Shown here one piece after another: positions 51,041 to 59,097 of a DNA stretch of 64,000 nt. The notes below the pieces were generated by a model. The model made no database searches. It saw nothing but the letters and a program-made list of their open reading frames with translations, and had not been told where the DNA came from. The position numbers and the translations under genes are program-made. Source of the DNA: Aliidiomarina quisquiliarum (GTDB taxonomy: Bacteria; Pseudomonadota; Gammaproteobacteria; Enterobacterales; Alteromonadaceae); assembly GCF_023922585.1 (NCBI RefSeq), contig NZ_JAMFTN010000014.1, forward strand, positions 254,232 to 318,231, given 5' to 3'. How positions within the stretch are numbered: the first letter of the stretch is position 1; each line of letters starts with the position of its first letter.

Positions 51041-51276
51041 TGTTCGAGAAAAATCCTTAACTTGTCGTCTGCGAAGGGCCATTTAATTTCGGCATCGTCG
51101 CGTTCTCGTACCAACACCGGTACTAGGTTGCCATATTCTTCGAGCAGCTCGGGCTGGCTCGCAATGTCCACCATGTGCAGCGCTACCGGCTCGTCAAGAG
51201 CCACTTCATGTATACGCTGAATGGCCACAGTACATAATGGACAGTTATCTTTAATTAATAGGTAAAAGTTACGCAT
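51037..51276 (-). CDS. Glutaredoxin-like (DUF836) protein
   Basis: The 79-residue thioredoxin-fold protein starts MRNFYLLIKDNCPLC, with a CPLC redox pair at residues 12-15, and has the cis-Pro LVPVLVRE segment. It is of the glutaredoxin-like DUF836 type. It overlaps rlmKL by eight bp and uup by four, so it is firmly in their operon. The electron partner is unknown. Confidence 0.85.
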   Translation of the reverse strand: MRNFYLLIKDNCPLCTVAIQRIHEVALDEPVALHMVDIASQPELLEEYGNLVPVLVRERDDAEIKWPFADDKLRIFLEQ

Positions 51277-53404
51277 GTTCAATGTACCAGCAGTAATGAA
51301 TAGCCCGCTGGCGTTTAAAGTCTTCCGACGTGGTGGCGTGGGTGCGATCAACCGCCGTTAAATTCATTCGCTCAAGGCCTTCATAGTCAAGCTTAAAGCG
51401 GCGCTTGTTGGTAGAAAATATAAGCAACCCACCGGGCGCCAACAAGGTTCGCACCTGGCGAATTAATTCAATGTGGTCGCGCTCTATGTCAAAGGTGTCG
51501 TCCATGCGCTTCGAGTTCGAAAACGTTGGCGGATCTAAAAATATTAAGTCCCAGCTTTGGCCCGAACGCTGCATTTCTACCAACCACTTTAAGCAGTCGG
51601 CTTGCACAAACTCATGGTTGTCTAAGGTTAAATGGTTTAAGCGGAAGTTGTCTTTGGCCCAGTTTAAGTAAGTGCGCGACAAATCAACCGTGGTTACTTG
51701 CTTCGCCCCACCTAACACCGCATGCACCGACGCACTGCCCGTATAACCAAACAAATTCAGCACCCGCTTACCTTCGGCGCGTTTTTGTATGTCTTTACGC
51801 ACCAAGCGGTGGTCTAAAAATAAACCCGTGTCTAGGTAGTCGGTTAAGTTCACCCAAAATGCCGCGTTGTATTCCTTAGTTTGAAAGCGTACCGAATCGG
51901 CTTCATCGGTAGTTTTCTTGGTGTATTGGGCTAAGCCCTTTTGCTGGCGACGTTGGCGCGTATGAATATTTTCCGAATCTACCGGTAACACGGCCATAAC
52001 CGCGTCAATTAAGTCCCAGTAACGGTTTTCAGCCACGTGATCAGGAATGTCTGCCGGCGCAGCATATTCTTGCACAACCAAGTGATCGTTATAAAAGTCG
52101 ATTGCCGCGTTGTAGTCAGGTAAGTCGGCGTCGTAAACACGGAAGGCCTCAACGCCTTCGCGCTTGGCCCACTTGCTCCGTTGTTGCCAGTTTTTCTTTA
52201 ACCGGTTGGCAATATCGGTATTGTCTTTGCCACCAAACTGCTGCTGCCCTTCTAACTGAAACACACCCAATCGAACCGGCAACGGGCCATTGTTAAAGTT
52301 ATATTTTTTCCATGCCCGCAAACGTAACGACTTCAGCAACACGTCGCTGGGCGCTAAAATGCCCGCATTCCAACGGCCCTGTAACTGATACAGCATGGCG
52401 CCAAAATTACGGTACAACACCCGCGCCGACAATGGCGTTTCTAACCGTTCGCCATAAGGAGGGTTAGCTATGAGTAAGCCATTTTCTTGCTCACCAATAA
52501 AATCGACTAACTCGGTACTGGTGGCATCGACTCGTTCAAGTTTGAATAAATCGGCTAAACCCAGCGCATGTGCCGCTTGGTTCGCTTGCGCAATTACTTT
52601 TTCGTCTAGGTCGCTGCCGTAAAATGTTGTGGTGCAGCTTTCTTTACCTACCGCAAAGCGCTGTTCAGCTGTGTCTATGGTTTGCTGCCACAAGGCTTGA
52701 TCATGGGCCTTCCAACCAAAGAAACCCCACTGCTCGCGTAACAGGCCTGGCGCGCAGTCGGTTAATAGCATGGCGGCTTCCATTAATAAGGTGCCCGAGC
52801 CACAAAATGGGTCAACCACAGCCGTTGGCTTAGGGTTGGCCAGCGAATTTAAGCTCCGCAACACAACCGCAGCGGCTAAAGTTTCACGAATAGGCGCCGG
52901 GCCAGTACCACGGCGGTAGCCACGCTCGTGCAAACCCGAACCCGACAAGTCTAAATAAAAGTTGGCATTTTCTTTACCTAACTGCACCACCACCATAACG
53001 CCCGCTTCGTCGCGGTCCACCGGTGGGCGTAAGTCGAAGTTGCGCCAATAGTCTAGGTAACCGTCTTTTACCACCTGAGCCGAAAAGCCCGTGTGGCGCA
53101 ACGCTTCGTTCATGCCACTAAAGCGCACCACAAAACTTTCGTTACCGTCAACAAAACTACCCCAAGGCACCTTGGTCGACTCAAGCAATAACGACTCGCG
53201 GTCTGAAACTGGGCCTTCATGCAAATGCAATAACACCCGGCTAGCCGTGCGCAAGTTTAAGCACATGCTATAGGCAGCCGCTAATTCACCCTTACACAAC
53301 ACCCCACCGTGGGTAAGCTTTACCTCGGTAACAGGCTGCGTAGTAAGTTCGAAAGCAAGAAGTTCTTCAAGGCCATGGGCACAAGAAATATAGAATTGGT
53401 ACAT
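51269..53404 (-). CDS. rlmL: 23S rRNA guanine methyltransferase RlmKL (fused)
   Basis: The 711-residue protein modifies G2445 (m2G) and G2069 (m7G). A THUMP domain (about 45-155) is followed by the first methyltransferase with the NPPYGERL motif, then a second one (about 470-711) with VLNLFGYTGSASVHA and LDPPTFSNSKR. Fusion of the two is normal in gammaproteobacteria (E. coli RlmL 702 residues). It is the first gene of its operon. Confidence 0.95.
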   Translation of the reverse strand: MYQFYISCAHGLEELLAFELTTQPVTEVKLTHGGVLCKGELAAAYSMCLNLRTASRVLLHLHEGPVSDRESLLLESTKVPWGSFVDGNESFVVRFSGMNEALRHTGFSAQVVKDGYLDYWRNFDLRPPVDRDEAGVMVVVQLGKENANFYLDLSGSGLHERGYRRGTGPAPIRETLAAAVVLRSLNSLANPKPTAVVDPFCGSGTLLMEAAMLLTDCAPGLLREQWGFFGWKAHDQALWQQTIDTAEQRFAVGKESCTTTFYGSDLDEKVIAQANQAAHALGLADLFKLERVDATSTELVDFIGEQENGLLIANPPYGERLETPLSARVLYRNFGAMLYQLQGRWNAGILAPSDVLLKSLRLRAWKKYNFNNGPLPVRLGVFQLEGQQQFGGKDNTDIANRLKKNWQQRSKWAKREGVEAFRVYDADLPDYNAAIDFYNDHLVVQEYAAPADIPDHVAENRYWDLIDAVMAVLPVDSENIHTRQRRQQKGLAQYTKKTTDEADSVRFQTKEYNAAFWVNLTDYLDTGLFLDHRLVRKDIQKRAEGKRVLNLFGYTGSASVHAVLGGAKQVTTVDLSRTYLNWAKDNFRLNHLTLDNHEFVQADCLKWLVEMQRSGQSWDLIFLDPPTFSNSKRMDDTFDIERDHIELIRQVRTLLAPGGLLIFSTNKRRFKLDYEGLERMNLTAVDRTHATTSEDFKRQRAIHYCWYIEHA

Positions 53405-53545
53405 AAGGCCATCCGTTCAATTTAATGGCGCATAGTATACCTGTTCGCTAAACCGATGTCTGTTATAGCTTCCACCAACATTTGCGCACATAAACAGCAC
53501 AACGCTTACTTATTGCGCGGTTGAACGCTATTTCACAAAATAGGC

Positions 53546-53574
53546 TTGCCATCGCACCGGCGAATCTCTATAGT
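53546..53574 (+). promoter_or_regulatory. Promoter of the tRNA-fMet gene
   Basis: TTGCCA (53546-53551) and TATAGT (53569-53574) are exactly 17 bp apart, 13 bp before the tRNA. Confidence 0.8.
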
Positions 53575-53587
53575 GCACTCAATCGGA

Positions 53588-53664
<77 letters not shown>

Positions 53665-53677
53665 ACACTTTCAAAAG

Positions 53678-53708
53678 AAAGCCCGAACAGAAATGTTCGG
53701 GCTTTTTT
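53678..53708 (+). terminator. Terminator after tRNA-fMet
   Basis: A perfect 12-bp stem (AAAGCCCGAACA with TGTTCGGGCTTT) with a GAAA tetraloop is followed by six T in all (53703-53708). Confidence 0.93.
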
Positions 53709-54013
53709 GTGTCTGCAACTCCTCACGGCACCCCCTACCCTAAGGTCGCCTTTTTCCACATATTGTTTTGTTTATACGATATGGGAGACCTTCGGGCAAA
53801 GAGGCCGGCTTTTGTACTCCTATGGCAAGCCAATACAATAAAGCCTTAAATACTTCCAAGAAAAAGTAGTCAAGCTAAGCGATTAAAAACACCGCTAAAT
53901 AGATAAGAAAAGGCTATGTGACAATCTGTGACAGATTCCGTGACAAAACACACATTTCAGATCCCATTAAAATATTAAAAGAGACCTTAAGGCTAGTTTT
54001 CAACGAACAAAGA
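53709..54013. other. Gene-free AT-rich start of the island with GTGACA repeats
   Basis: No reading frame is supported. Three GTGACA copies lie at 53918-53923, 53928-53933 and 53940-53945, with steps of 10 and 12 bp. This looks like protein-binding repeats, for example integrase or excisionase arm sites, but this is a guess. Confidence 0.4.
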
Positions 54014-54241
54014 TTATTCATTCTCTTTTATATGAGTCACTAAATCTTCAATCTCACAATCAAAATAAGTACAAAGCTTATCTAGATTATCTGTCCCTGT
54101 GTTATGACCGGGGTGGTTGATAATCTTAGAAAGAGTCATTCGATTTATCCCTGTAGCCTCTGCAACCTCTGCCACAGTAACCCTTCGTTTCTCAGCAAAC
54201 TCTTTGTCTGCAATAAGTTTTTTTAAATGAATTTGAAGCAT
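54014..54241 (-). CDS. Small helix-turn-helix repressor (Cro/CI type)
   Basis: The 75-residue protein has an HTH at about residues 20-45 (TVAEVAEATGINRMTLSKIIN) followed by DNLDKLCTYFDCEIEDLV, the usual XRE/Cro ending. ATG at 54241 follows GGGAGG; the open stretch upstream is not needed. It is divergent from the excisionase-like gene and probably represses it through the inverted repeat at 54263-54300. Confidence 0.85.
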   Translation of the reverse strand: MLQIHLKKLIADKEFAEKRRVTVAEVAEATGINRMTLSKIINHPGHNTGTDNLDKLCTYFDCEIEDLVTHIKENE

Positions 54242-54262
54242 AGCCCCTCCCAAGCAAGCAAT

Positions 54263-54300
54263 AAGCATCTAATGATAAATATAAGTATCAAAAGATGCTT
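54263..54300. promoter_or_regulatory. Imperfect inverted repeat between repressor and xis-like gene
   Basis: AAGCATCT-aa-TGATA (54263-54277) mirrors TATCA-aa-AGATGCTT (54286-54300): 15 of 19 positions pair over a 38-bp span. It is directly upstream of the repressor start and so is a good operator candidate. Confidence 0.55.
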
Positions 54301-54388
54301 GCATAAATCACTGCATGATATATATTGTAATCACACGCTAATTATATTTAGCAGTTGATTGATTTAACTACCACCTAAGGATGTTCGC

Positions 54389-54622
54389 ATGAAAACAACC
54401 TACCTGACAACTGAAGAGTTGGCTTCACGTATTAAATACGATGTAAGAACAATACGAAACTCGCTCAAGGATAGCGTTTTGCTCGAAGGACGTCATTACA
54501 TACGCCCTTTTGGTGGACGTAAAATATTATTCTTATGGGAGCCTATAGAAAAAGACATGGTGCAGAACTCTCAGCAACAGCTGACTATTCCAATGGCTAA
54601 TGGAGGAGTTTGCCATGGCTAA
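54389..54622 (+). CDS. Excisionase-like / small DNA-binding protein
   Basis: The 77-residue protein starts MKTTYLTTEELASRIKYDVRTIRNSLKDSVLLEGRH in pieces like the winged-helix of AlpA and excisionases: TTEELASRIKY is the first helix pair, and RPFGGRKILFLWEPIE the wing. It overlaps the integrase gene by eight bp, as excisionases often do. ATG at 54389. Role in excision is inferred. Confidence 0.7.
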   Translation: MKTTYLTTEELASRIKYDVRTIRNSLKDSVLLEGRHYIRPFGGRKILFLWEPIEKDMVQNSQQQLTIPMANGGVCHG

Positions 54623-55838
54623 AGTAAGAGTGCGCAAAGAAACAGGAAAGTTGTACTTAGACTTTAACTTCAAAGGCATTCGCTGTCGTGAGCAGACATC
54701 CATGTTGGACACGAAGGCTAATATGGCAAAGGCTGAGAGCTTATTAAAAAAGGTACAAGCAGAAATTTTATTGGGTATTTTTGATTATGCTAAAACCTTT
54801 CCTAATAGCAAAAACTTACAAAAGTTTTTACCTAACAGCAATAAACACGGTGCATCAGAGATGCCTGCTAGCAAGAAAAGTAGCCATCAAAACCTCAGCA
54901 CACCAAGCTTTAAAAGCTTCGCTGAGCAATGGTTTGTTGAGCGTAATATCGAATGGCGCGCCTCACACACCCGTAACATACGAAGTTTACTTGATAGCGC
55001 ACTAATACCTGCTTTCGGCTCTAAACAGCTACATACAATCACAAAGTCTGACTTACTAAAGTTCCGTTCAGAGCAAGCAAAGTTACCTGGGCGTAGTGGT
55101 AACAAAACCATTTCGGCTAAAACGCTAAATACTCGCATGGGCACGTTAAAAATCATATTAACCGAGGCTTCAGATCGCTTTGGGTTGGAAAACCCTTATC
55201 GAAATATTAAGCCATTGAAGCTTAAAAAGACTCATATCGAACCTTTCTCATTAGCCGAAGTAAATAAAATCATTGAAACGGTTCGAGAAGACTATCGAAA
55301 CTACTATACGTTACGTTTTTTCACTGGCATGCGCACTGGAGAAATAGATGGCTTACAGTGGAAGTATGTAGATTTTGAACGCAAACAAATTCTAATACGC
55401 GCAACGCTCATAGCTGGCAAAACTGAATACACAAAAACTGACGGCTCTCAGCGTGAAATACCCATGCTTGGCCCTGTATATAAAGCTTTAAGGCAACAGT
55501 ATAAAAGCACAAGGAAAGTGAGCAAATACGTATTCTGCAACACGGCAGGTAAGCCGTTAGAGCATAATAATGTCACTAAACGAGTGTGGTACCCCCTACT
55601 GCGCCACTTAGGCTTAGAAAAGCGTAGGCCGTACCAAACTAGACACACAGCAGCAACCTTACTGCTTGCTTCAGGAGAAAACCCTGAATGGGTAGCACGG
55701 CTGCTCGGCCACTCTTCAACTGAAATGCTATTTAACGTTTATTCACGTTACATCCCGAACGCGACCCGTCAAGACGGCTCAGCATTTGATCGTTTAATAC
55801 AAGAGCAAACACTCTCTAAAGACACAAGAGGTAACTAA
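54615..55838 (+). CDS. Tyrosine site-specific integrase
   Basis: The 407-residue protein has an N-terminal arm-binding domain of the DUF3596 type (KETGKLYLDFNFKGIRCREQT), a core-binding domain (about 95-190) and the catalytic domain. Catalytic residues by position from this start: Arg240 (FFTGMRTGEIDGLQW), Arg343 (YQTRHTAAT), His366 (LLGHSS), Tyr376 (NVYSRY). ATG 54615 with GGAGGAG six bp before; ATG 54600 contains that ribosome site, so it is less likely. It should integrate the island at tRNA-fMet. The protein appears complete. Confidence 0.93.
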   Translation: MAKVRVRKETGKLYLDFNFKGIRCREQTSMLDTKANMAKAESLLKKVQAEILLGIFDYAKTFPNSKNLQKFLPNSNKHGASEMPASKKSSHQNLSTPSFKSFAEQWFVERNIEWRASHTRNIRSLLDSALIPAFGSKQLHTITKSDLLKFRSEQAKLPGRSGNKTISAKTLNTRMGTLKIILTEASDRFGLENPYRNIKPLKLKKTHIEPFSLAEVNKIIETVREDYRNYYTLRFFTGMRTGEIDGLQWKYVDFERKQILIRATLIAGKTEYTKTDGSQREIPMLGPVYKALRQQYKSTRKVSKYVFCNTAGKPLEHNNVTKRVWYPLLRHLGLEKRRPYQTRHTAATLLLASGENPEWVARLLGHSSTEMLFNVYSRYIPNATRQDGSAFDRLIQEQTLSKDTRGN

Positions 55839-55840
55839 CT

Positions 55841-56101
55841 ATGTACTCACAAAAGGACTTCGAACATATCAATAATTCAGAACGTGCTACATCAATAGCT
55901 CACTGGTTAATAAATTATTATGAAATACAAGCAGGCTATGGTTTATCAATGTTTTTAGGCATTAACCCTGCACGCCATAACTATGACGCCATACGTATTT
56001 GGGTACAATTGCAAATATCCATATTACCGAAGCGCTATCGCACTTTAGGAGAGCTTCGTAAAGCATTTGAAAGCCTGCTGCCTATAGAAGCACTTTCTTG
56101 A
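55841..56101 (+). CDS. Small hypothetical protein after the integrase
   Basis: The 86-residue product (MYSQKDFEHINNSERATSIA...) has no recognisable domain. It starts two bp after the integrase stop (ATG 55841), so it is likely co-transcribed. There is an aromatic, tyrosine-rich middle (NYYEIQAGYGLSMFLG). Similar short genes accompany integrases in some islands. Confidence 0.55.
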   Translation: MYSQKDFEHINNSERATSIAHWLINYYEIQAGYGLSMFLGINPARHNYDAIRIWVQLQISILPKRYRTLGELRKAFESLLPIEALS

Positions 56102-56506
56102 CATGAATAAACTGCTTGATTTCAGTGTTACGGAATTAGTGGGGAAGCTACTAGGGATAGTTGCCCCCACCATCTCCAGGAAGGGCATTAATATACCTTT
56201 AAATTGCAACTTTTACAGATAAAGGATTGTAGCTAACAAACAAGCTATGTTCATCATAGTGTAGTATTTAACCAGTAAAGGCAAAAACAACAAATTTGGC
56301 CACCAATTTATCGGGCAATGTCAGCTTCTAAAATGATTTTCCAGCGGTACTTTTTTAGCATCTCCAAACTTTTAATCTTTTCAGCAATAGAGTGCCTGAA
56401 AAACTAATGAAGCGGATGCAGAGTATCTAATGAACTACTCGTAATTCATAAAGTGTCAATTAAGCTCTCTCAAGACCATGTATCAATCCAATATAAGCGT
56501 TGACTC
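56102..56506. other. Gene-free stretch before the YaaW module
   Basis: No reading frame of more than 60 codons and no clear promoter or repeat is seen here. The region is AT-rich. The hairpin at 56507-56567 begins at its end. Confidence 0.5.
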
Positions 56507-56567
56507 CTTAAACCCCATCGCGTATCATTTCGTGACAGTCACGAAATGATACGCGATGGGGTTTAAG
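56507..56567. repeat. 61-bp hairpin with perfect 29-bp arms
   Basis: The arm at 56507-56535 (starts CTTAAACCCCATCG, ends TTTCGTGA) is the exact reverse complement of 56539-56567, with only CAG between. It ends 18 bp before the start of the small basic gene at 56586 and just before its AGGAG ribosome site. The length and perfection exceed a usual terminator. It has no T-run. Confidence 0.95.
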
Positions 56568-56585
56568 TGTTAGGAGAGGCAGTAT

Positions 56586-56858
56586 ATGGCGATGACGGAT
56601 GCAGAAAGGCAGCGAAAACATAGAGCAAAGCTGAAAGCTGAAGCTAAAAAGCTTATTAAGGTCAGGGGTTCTAATGGAGAGTTTGATGAGCGATTAAGGG
56701 TAGCCCTATCTATTCGAGAGCTATCCCTATCCAATCAACTCTCTGATGATATCGTAAAGTTGATAGCGAAAACTTCAGAAGATGTCTTCCCCACTAAAGA
56801 TTTATTAACAAAAAAGTACATAAACAAATTAGTATTAGACTATTTAACAAAGGAATGA
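56586..56858 (+). CDS. Small basic protein of unknown function
   Basis: The 90-residue protein opens MAMTDAERQRKHRAKLKAEA, a strongly basic helix found in some phage- and plasmid-borne proteins. It continues with a region of leucine/isoleucine helices (IRELSLSNQLSDDIVKLIAK). I do not recognise the family. AGGAG at 56572-56576 precedes the ATG. Its stop TGA overlaps an ATG of the next gene, which indicates a two-gene unit. Confidence 0.65.
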   Translation: MAMTDAERQRKHRAKLKAEAKKLIKVRGSNGEFDERLRVALSIRELSLSNQLSDDIVKLIAKTSEDVFPTKDLLTKKYINKLVLDYLTKE

Positions 56859-56860
56859 TA

Positions 56861-57655
56861 ATGAAAAACACTTCAATTTTTGATAAAGATCTAAACCCAG
56901 TTTTAGAGATTGCTTCTGATGAGGATTTAGAAACGCTAGTCGATTACCTTAAGACAAAATTATCAGAAACTTTAACGACTCATGAGTCTTATAAACTACA
57001 TGAACCATCTCACTCTGAGTATGCAGATTTAATTGCAAAAGAAATTAGAGATATGGGCGGAAACTCATTTGCTAACCTCTTTAGAGGTAGTGAAGGCCCT
57101 AGCTATCACGAAATAGTTTGTGATGTAGCAAAACAACTCAAAGTTCCTTTTAATAAAGATAAAGACATTGAAGATATTGAGAATGCAATCTTTGAAACAG
57201 TCTTAACTGAAGCATTAGATAAGATGTCTGATGAAGATAGATTAAAGCTTATGGACAATATGGGAGCTAAAGGTCGCTTAAATAAAGGTGGAATTGCTAC
57301 ATCAGCATTTATTGCTATTTTTAGGTCTGGTGGATTTTACTCGTATCAATTAACAGCTATTATTGCGAACCAAATTGCAAAGCTAATTCTTGGAAGAGGC
57401 CTAATGCTTGCTACTAATGCTAGCATAATGAGAGTAGCTTCTATCCTAACTGGACCTATTGGATTGGCGATTACAGGCTTATGGGCAGCAATTGATATAG
57501 CTGGCCCTGCTTATAAGGTTACAATCCCGTGTGTAATTCATATAGCGATGCTTAGAAAGAAACTTAACGCTATAAATTGTGACAACTGTGACGCTATGTT
57601 ATCTGATATAACAATGAAGTTTTGTCCTGATTGTGGGAATAAGGTATCAACCTAA
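56861..57655 (+). CDS. YaaW-family (DUF3944) protein with C-terminal zinc ribbon
   Basis: The N-terminal 40 residues (DKDLNPVLEIASDEDLETLVDYL) match DUF3944. The body follows E. coli YaaW, recalled by sequence: IAKEIRDMGGNSFANLFRG, DVAKQLKVP, and GPAYKVTIPCVIHIAMLRKK. Hydrophobic, glycine-rich stretches at about residues 150-230 could enter a membrane. Unlike E. coli YaaW (237 residues) it ends in a zinc ribbon CDNCDAML...CPDCG (about 245-260). ATG 56861 is chosen because AAAGGA lies seven bp before; ATG 56855 is too close to it. Function is unknown. Confidence 0.75.
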   Translation: MKNTSIFDKDLNPVLEIASDEDLETLVDYLKTKLSETLTTHESYKLHEPSHSEYADLIAKEIRDMGGNSFANLFRGSEGPSYHEIVCDVAKQLKVPFNKDKDIEDIENAIFETVLTEALDKMSDEDRLKLMDNMGAKGRLNKGGIATSAFIAIFRSGGFYSYQLTAIIANQIAKLILGRGLMLATNASIMRVASILTGPIGLAITGLWAAIDIAGPAYKVTIPCVIHIAMLRKKLNAINCDNCDAMLSDITMKFCPDCGNKVST

Positions 57656-57657
57656 AA

Positions 57658-57790
57658 TCAGATATTAACTGCAAGACTCATGCAATTGGAGATAGGTCGA
57701 GAAGGTCAGTTGCCCTAATTTGGCAGCCTCACCTTCCGACCAAAAAGAGCGTGTTCCAACCTAATTTACTGCAAGCCGACCGAAGGTCGG
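57658..57790 (+). mobile_element. IS30-family end remnant
   Basis: About 130 bp, from TCAGATATTAACTGCAAGACTC to just past AAAAAGAGCGTGTTCCAAC, aligns over its length to the left end of the IS30 element at 59098 (terminal repeat and leader up to the transposase start). The start codon region is lost (CCTAATTTACTGC instead of the MSYRQL start), and no transposase follows. It begins only two bp after the stop of the YaaW gene, and an IS3 element cuts it off at 57795. Confidence 0.8.
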
Positions 57791-57882
57791 AAATACTGAC
57801 CTTTCCCCTGAAATAACACCATATTTTCAATGAGATTTCAGTTTTATGCCACCTGTTTTGTATATTCCGATGGCGGTAATTA

Positions 57883-58661
57883 CTATAATGAACTTTGGGG
57901 GCGTTCTTCGTTGTAATGTCGCTGCCACTGCTCAATGTCGTACCGTGCTTCTTCGAGTGTTCTGAACCAATGCTGATTCAGACATTCGTTTCTGAACTTA
58001 CCGTTCAGATTTTCCACAAACGCATTCTGTGTCGGTTTGCCTGGCTGGATAAAGCTCAGGCGAACACCTTTGGTTTTACTCCAGAAGAACATAGACTTGC
58101 TGGTAAATTCGGTGCCGTTGTCGCAAACAATCGAATCCGGCCTATCGCGAGTCTCAATGATTTGCGATAAAACCGCGCGACTTGCTGCCCTGAAATCGAC
58201 GCTCATACCAGTTGTCCAACGACTTCGCGACTGAAATCATCAACAACGTTTAGAACCCGAAAGCGCCGTCCGTTAGCTAATTGGTCAGAAACAAAGTCCA
58301 TCGACCAACGTTGATTTACCGCGGTTGGAGCGTCCATCACAACACGTGGTCGCGTTAGTTTCTTACGCTTTTTAGTGCGAAGCTGGAGTCCTTGCTCTGT
58401 ATACAAACGATACGTCCGTTTCTTGTTTTTAACTAATCATTCGCGCTTCAGAAGGCCGTGCAGCATCAAGTAGCCATAACGCGGATACTCGACTGCCAGT
58501 TCCTTTAAACGAGCCGTGACAGGCTCATCTTGGCGCTTTTTAGGGTGATATCGATAAGCGGTTCGACTCAGCCCGACCAACTTGCACGCCAGGCGCTCAC
58601 TAAGATTAAACGTGGTCACTAAGTGCTTTACCACGAGCTTTTTGCTGGCGGGCTTTTCCAC
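57883..58661 (-). pseudogene. IS3 orfB transposase, broken
   Basis: The DDE transposase frame starts as MEKPASKKLVVKHLVTTF at 58661. It has a stop TGA at 58437-58439 (after HGLLKRE), a second TGA at 58203-58205 (after VVGQLV), and a missing base in the A-run at 58169-58172 that shifts the last part. The catalytic domain remains visible in pieces: MDFVSDQL, CDNGTEFTS, and GKPTQNAFVENLNGKFRNECL. After SSL two more stops are followed by PPSEYTKQVA to 57844, the ancient C-terminus. Confidence 0.88.
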
Positions 58662-58680
58662 TTATTTGATACGACATCCT

Positions 58681-58923
58681 TCAAAGCTTCCGTCTCCAGC
58701 ATTTTTCCGCCAGAAGTTTCTTCAGCTTGGTGTTCTCAGTTTCAAGCTCGCGCAAACGCTTCGCTTCATTAACTTCCATGCCCGCATATTTACTGCGCCA
58801 GTTGTAGAAAGTGCCATTCGATATGCCCAGGCGACGGCAAATGCCTTCAACCTTGGCTCCGACCTCGTGCTCTTTAATGGCCTTGATGATTTGTTCTTCG
58901 CTGTAACGTTTCTTGATTTTGAG
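58681..58923 (-). pseudogene. IS3 orfA, broken
   Basis: The frame reads KRYSEEQIIKAIKEHEVGAK, then the HTH LGISNGTFYNWRSKYAGMEV and a leucine zipper ending LKKLLAEK. A missing base in the A-run at 58702-58706 (five instead of six) throws it to a stop at 58681; with it restored the frame goes on into KMLETEALKDVVSNKW. No good start codon remains. OrfB lies in the -1 frame, as usual for this family. Confidence 0.82.
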
Positions 58924-59097
58924 ATCTCCACTTGACCCATTTTAATGGATATCTCATCGATGTCATGGTTCTATTTTTGGGGGAGAGGTCACACCCAGTA
59001 ACGATAGCTACACGAATAGCTTGACAGTTTCCGGGTGCCTAATAATTTGATGAAAAGCTGATTAATAAAGTTTTACTTCATAATAACGAACCCTGAA

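Larger units (their letters stand above)
57795..58993 (-). mobile_element. Decayed IS3-family element
   Basis: Ends are recognisable inverted repeats: 58967-58993 (read on the minus strand TGTGACCTCTCCCCCAAAAA...) and 57795-57821 (CTGACCTTTCCCCTGAAATA...). The length of 1.2 kb is usual for IS3. Both orfA and orfB are broken by several lesions, so it cannot move by itself. Confidence 0.85.

Noticed and set aside
56507-56567. Integron attC site
   Set aside because: The arms are perfect and lack the GTTRRRY / RYYYAAC core sites and the bulged bases expected; no integron integrase is near.
58722-58940. 72-residue frame starting MGQVEISKSRNV as IS3 orfA
   Set aside because: The neighbouring frame encodes the true orfA helix-turn-helix and leucine zipper; this one is a shadow, although it has the better start codon.
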